From Methylotenera_A sp031373695 (GTDB lineage Bacteria; Pseudomonadota; Gammaproteobacteria; Burkholderiales; Methylophilaceae): DNA of 14,741 nucleotides. The notes under the pieces were generated by a model, which did not search any database, was not told the DNA's origin, and saw only the letters and a list, made by a program, of their open reading frames with translations. The stretch's first letter is position 1. Each line of letters begins with the position of its first letter. The stretch lies in NCBI GenBank assembly GCA_031373695.1, contig JANMNC010000130.1, positions 1-14,741 on the forward strand, written 5' to 3'. Made by a program: the position numbers and the translations under genes. Shown here piece by piece: positions 13,528-14,741 of this stretch.

Positions 13528-14741
13528 TTATTTAACGCGCATGCCCGCTTTAGCGCCGACATCAGGTGAAAGTATAAAAGGCCCACCAAGCTCGTCACTA
13601 GCGGCTAACACCATGCCCTCACTCATGCCAAACTTCATTTTACGTGGTGCTAAATTGGCCACCATTACCGTATTTCTACCAATTAAAGTAGCGGGGTCAT
13701 AAGCCGATTTAATGCCCGCAAATACTTGGCGTGTTTTTAATTCTCCAGTTTCAGTGGCTTCACCAATATCCAGCGTTAATTTCAATAACTTCTCTGCACC
13801 TTCCACATGCTCGGCATTCACAATCATAGCGATGCGTAAATCTACTTTGGTGAAGTCATCAATGCTGATATACGAGCCTTCTGAAGCATCGCCAGAAGCC
13901 AATACTGGTGAGGCCGCTGGCGATGCGGTTTTAATGATTGCAGGTGTTGTTGCTAAATTCTCTTTATTATCGTCTGTCATGGCTTCTATCAATTTTGGGT
14001 CTATCCGTGTAATTAAATGCTTGTATTCGTTAATTGCATGCTGTGTGTTTAAGCTGACATCTACACGCGCCCAAGTTAATGGTTCAATATTTAAAAACTG
14101 TTCGATCTCGGCCGCTAACTTTGGCAGCACAGGTTTTAAATAGAGCGTTAGCAATCTAAACATTTCTAAAGCATCAGAACACACTTGCTGTAGCGTGGCA
14201 TCTTGCCCTTCTTGTTTTGCCATTACCCATGGTGCTTTTTCGGCCACAAAACCATTAGCAAGGTCTGCTAAACGCATAATTTCACGCAAAGCCTTGCCGT
14301 ATTCACGCGCTTCATAAGCCTCTGCAATAGTATTTGCAGCGGCTTTTAATTCGGTCACCACTGAATTATCTGCAGAGGGGTTTAATTTTCCGCCGAAGCG
14401 TTTATTAATAAAACCAGCGGTACGGCTAGCGATATTAATGTACTTACCCACTAAATCACTATTTACTCGCGCAACAAAGTCTTCTAAATTTAAATCAATA
14501 TCTTCCATCGTGCTATTAATTTTAGCGGCGTAGTAATAACGCAAATACTCAGGATTTTTAATATGTTCTAAATAACTACGCGCGGTGATAAAAGTGCCGC
14601 GCGATTTGCTCATTTTTTCATTATTTACTGTTAAAAATCCATGCGCAAATATTTTAGTGGGCTTGCGATAGCCGCTATACTCAAGTGTTGCAGGCCAAAA
14701 TAGCGCATGAAAATATAGAATATCTTTACCAATAAAATGAT
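13528..14741 (-). CDS. metG: Methionyl-tRNA synthetase, C-terminal part (cut by window edge)
   Basis: MetG charges tRNA-Met with methionine. The visible 403 residues cover the end of the catalytic domain and all that follows; the N-terminus lies beyond base 14741. The frame is open to the edge, beginning HFIGKDILYFHALFWPATL, then HGFLTVNNEKMSKSRGTF, which holds the KMSKS loop. Next come the helical anticodon-binding domain (EYLRYYYAAKINSTMEDIDL, then ASRTAGFINKRFGG) and, after an Ala/Ser linker, the C-terminal tRNA-binding OB-fold (DDFTKVDLRIAMIVNAEHVE, ANLAPRKMKFGMSEGM). The latter domain marks the long, dimeric form. The ATG at 14613 is only the Met of KMSKS, not a start. Confidence 0.97.
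   Translation of the reverse strand, partial: HFIGKDILYFHALFWPATLEYSGYRKPTKIFAHGFLTVNNEKMSKSRGTFITARSYLEHIKNPEYLRYYYAAKINSTMEDIDLNLEDFVARVNSDLVGKYINIASRTAGFINKRFGGKLNPSADNSVVTELKAAANTIAEAYEAREYGKALREIMRLADLANGFVAEKAPWVMAKQEGQDATLQQVCSDALEMFRLLTLYLKPVLPKLAAEIEQFLNIEPLTWARVDVSLNTQHAINEYKHLITRIDPKLIEAMTDDNKENLATTPAIIKTASPAASPVLASGDASEGSYISIDDFTKVDLRIAMIVNAEHVEGAEKLLKLTLDIGEATETGELKTRQVFAGIKSAYDPATLIGRNTVMVANLAPRKMKFGMSEGMVLAASDELGGPFILSPDVGAKAGMRVK

Noticed and set aside
14611..14613. ATG as the metG start
   Set aside because: It is the methionine of the KMSKS loop; the frame continues with conserved MetG sequence to the window edge.
1..14741. Mobile element, CRISPR array, toxin-antitoxin or phage defence system
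   Set aside because: No transposase, integrase, regular spacer-repeat array, terminal inverted repeats or defence-type proteins were seen on either strand.

Overview
The window reads as ordinary chromosomal DNA of a low-GC betaproteobacterium. The run tyrA-aroA-cmk-rpsA-ihfB-lapB-pyrF-comEA is a typical betaproteobacterial order. The AT-rich composition together with this order suggests a methylotroph of the Methylophilaceae (Methylotenera-like). That placement is inference from gene order, protein style and base composition, not from a search. No rRNA, tRNA, CRISPR array, integrase, transposase or phage gene is visible.

Left part (1-4337). A membrane protein fuses a heavy-metal-associated domain to a MauE/DoxX-like domain. 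It is followed by aat and bpt, the two aminoacyl-tRNA-protein transferases of the N-degron pathway, which lie 1 base apart. A convergent atypical short-chain dehydrogenase overlaps the end of bpt. It is divergent from a GbsR/MarR-type regulator that forms a two-gene operon with a DCC-family (DUF393) thiol-disulfide protein. The divergent intergenic region carries two overlapping, oppositely directed promoters with perfect -35 boxes, and a 20-bp palindrome positioned to control both.

Middle (4338-9935). tyrA (TTG start) and aroA supply aromatic amino acid synthesis. An antiparallel DUF2061 small membrane protein gene separates aroA from cmk. cmk is followed by a 215-base rpsA upstream region with a good promoter and a strongly folded leader, then rpsA and ihfB, which ends at a strong intrinsic terminator. 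The predicted S1 protein has five S1 repeats instead of the six usual in Proteobacteria. The sixth is replaced by a Lys/Ala-rich linker, while the usual betaproteobacterial C-terminal segment is retained.

Right part (9936-14741). lapB is present without the lapA that usually precedes it. It is followed by pyrF and by a secreted ComEA-like helix-hairpin-helix protein with a 160-residue Lys/Ala/Glu tail, ending at a symmetrical terminator. On the minus strand lie a secreted glycine-zipper protein with a His/Lys-rich tail and the C-terminal two thirds of metG, cut by the window edge.

There is no clear new multi-gene system here. The items most worth a second look are the five-repeat S1 with its folded leader, the divergent SDR / GbsR-DCC control region, the ComEA-like protein with a histone-H1-like tail, and the HMA-MauE fusion with a near-leaderless start.
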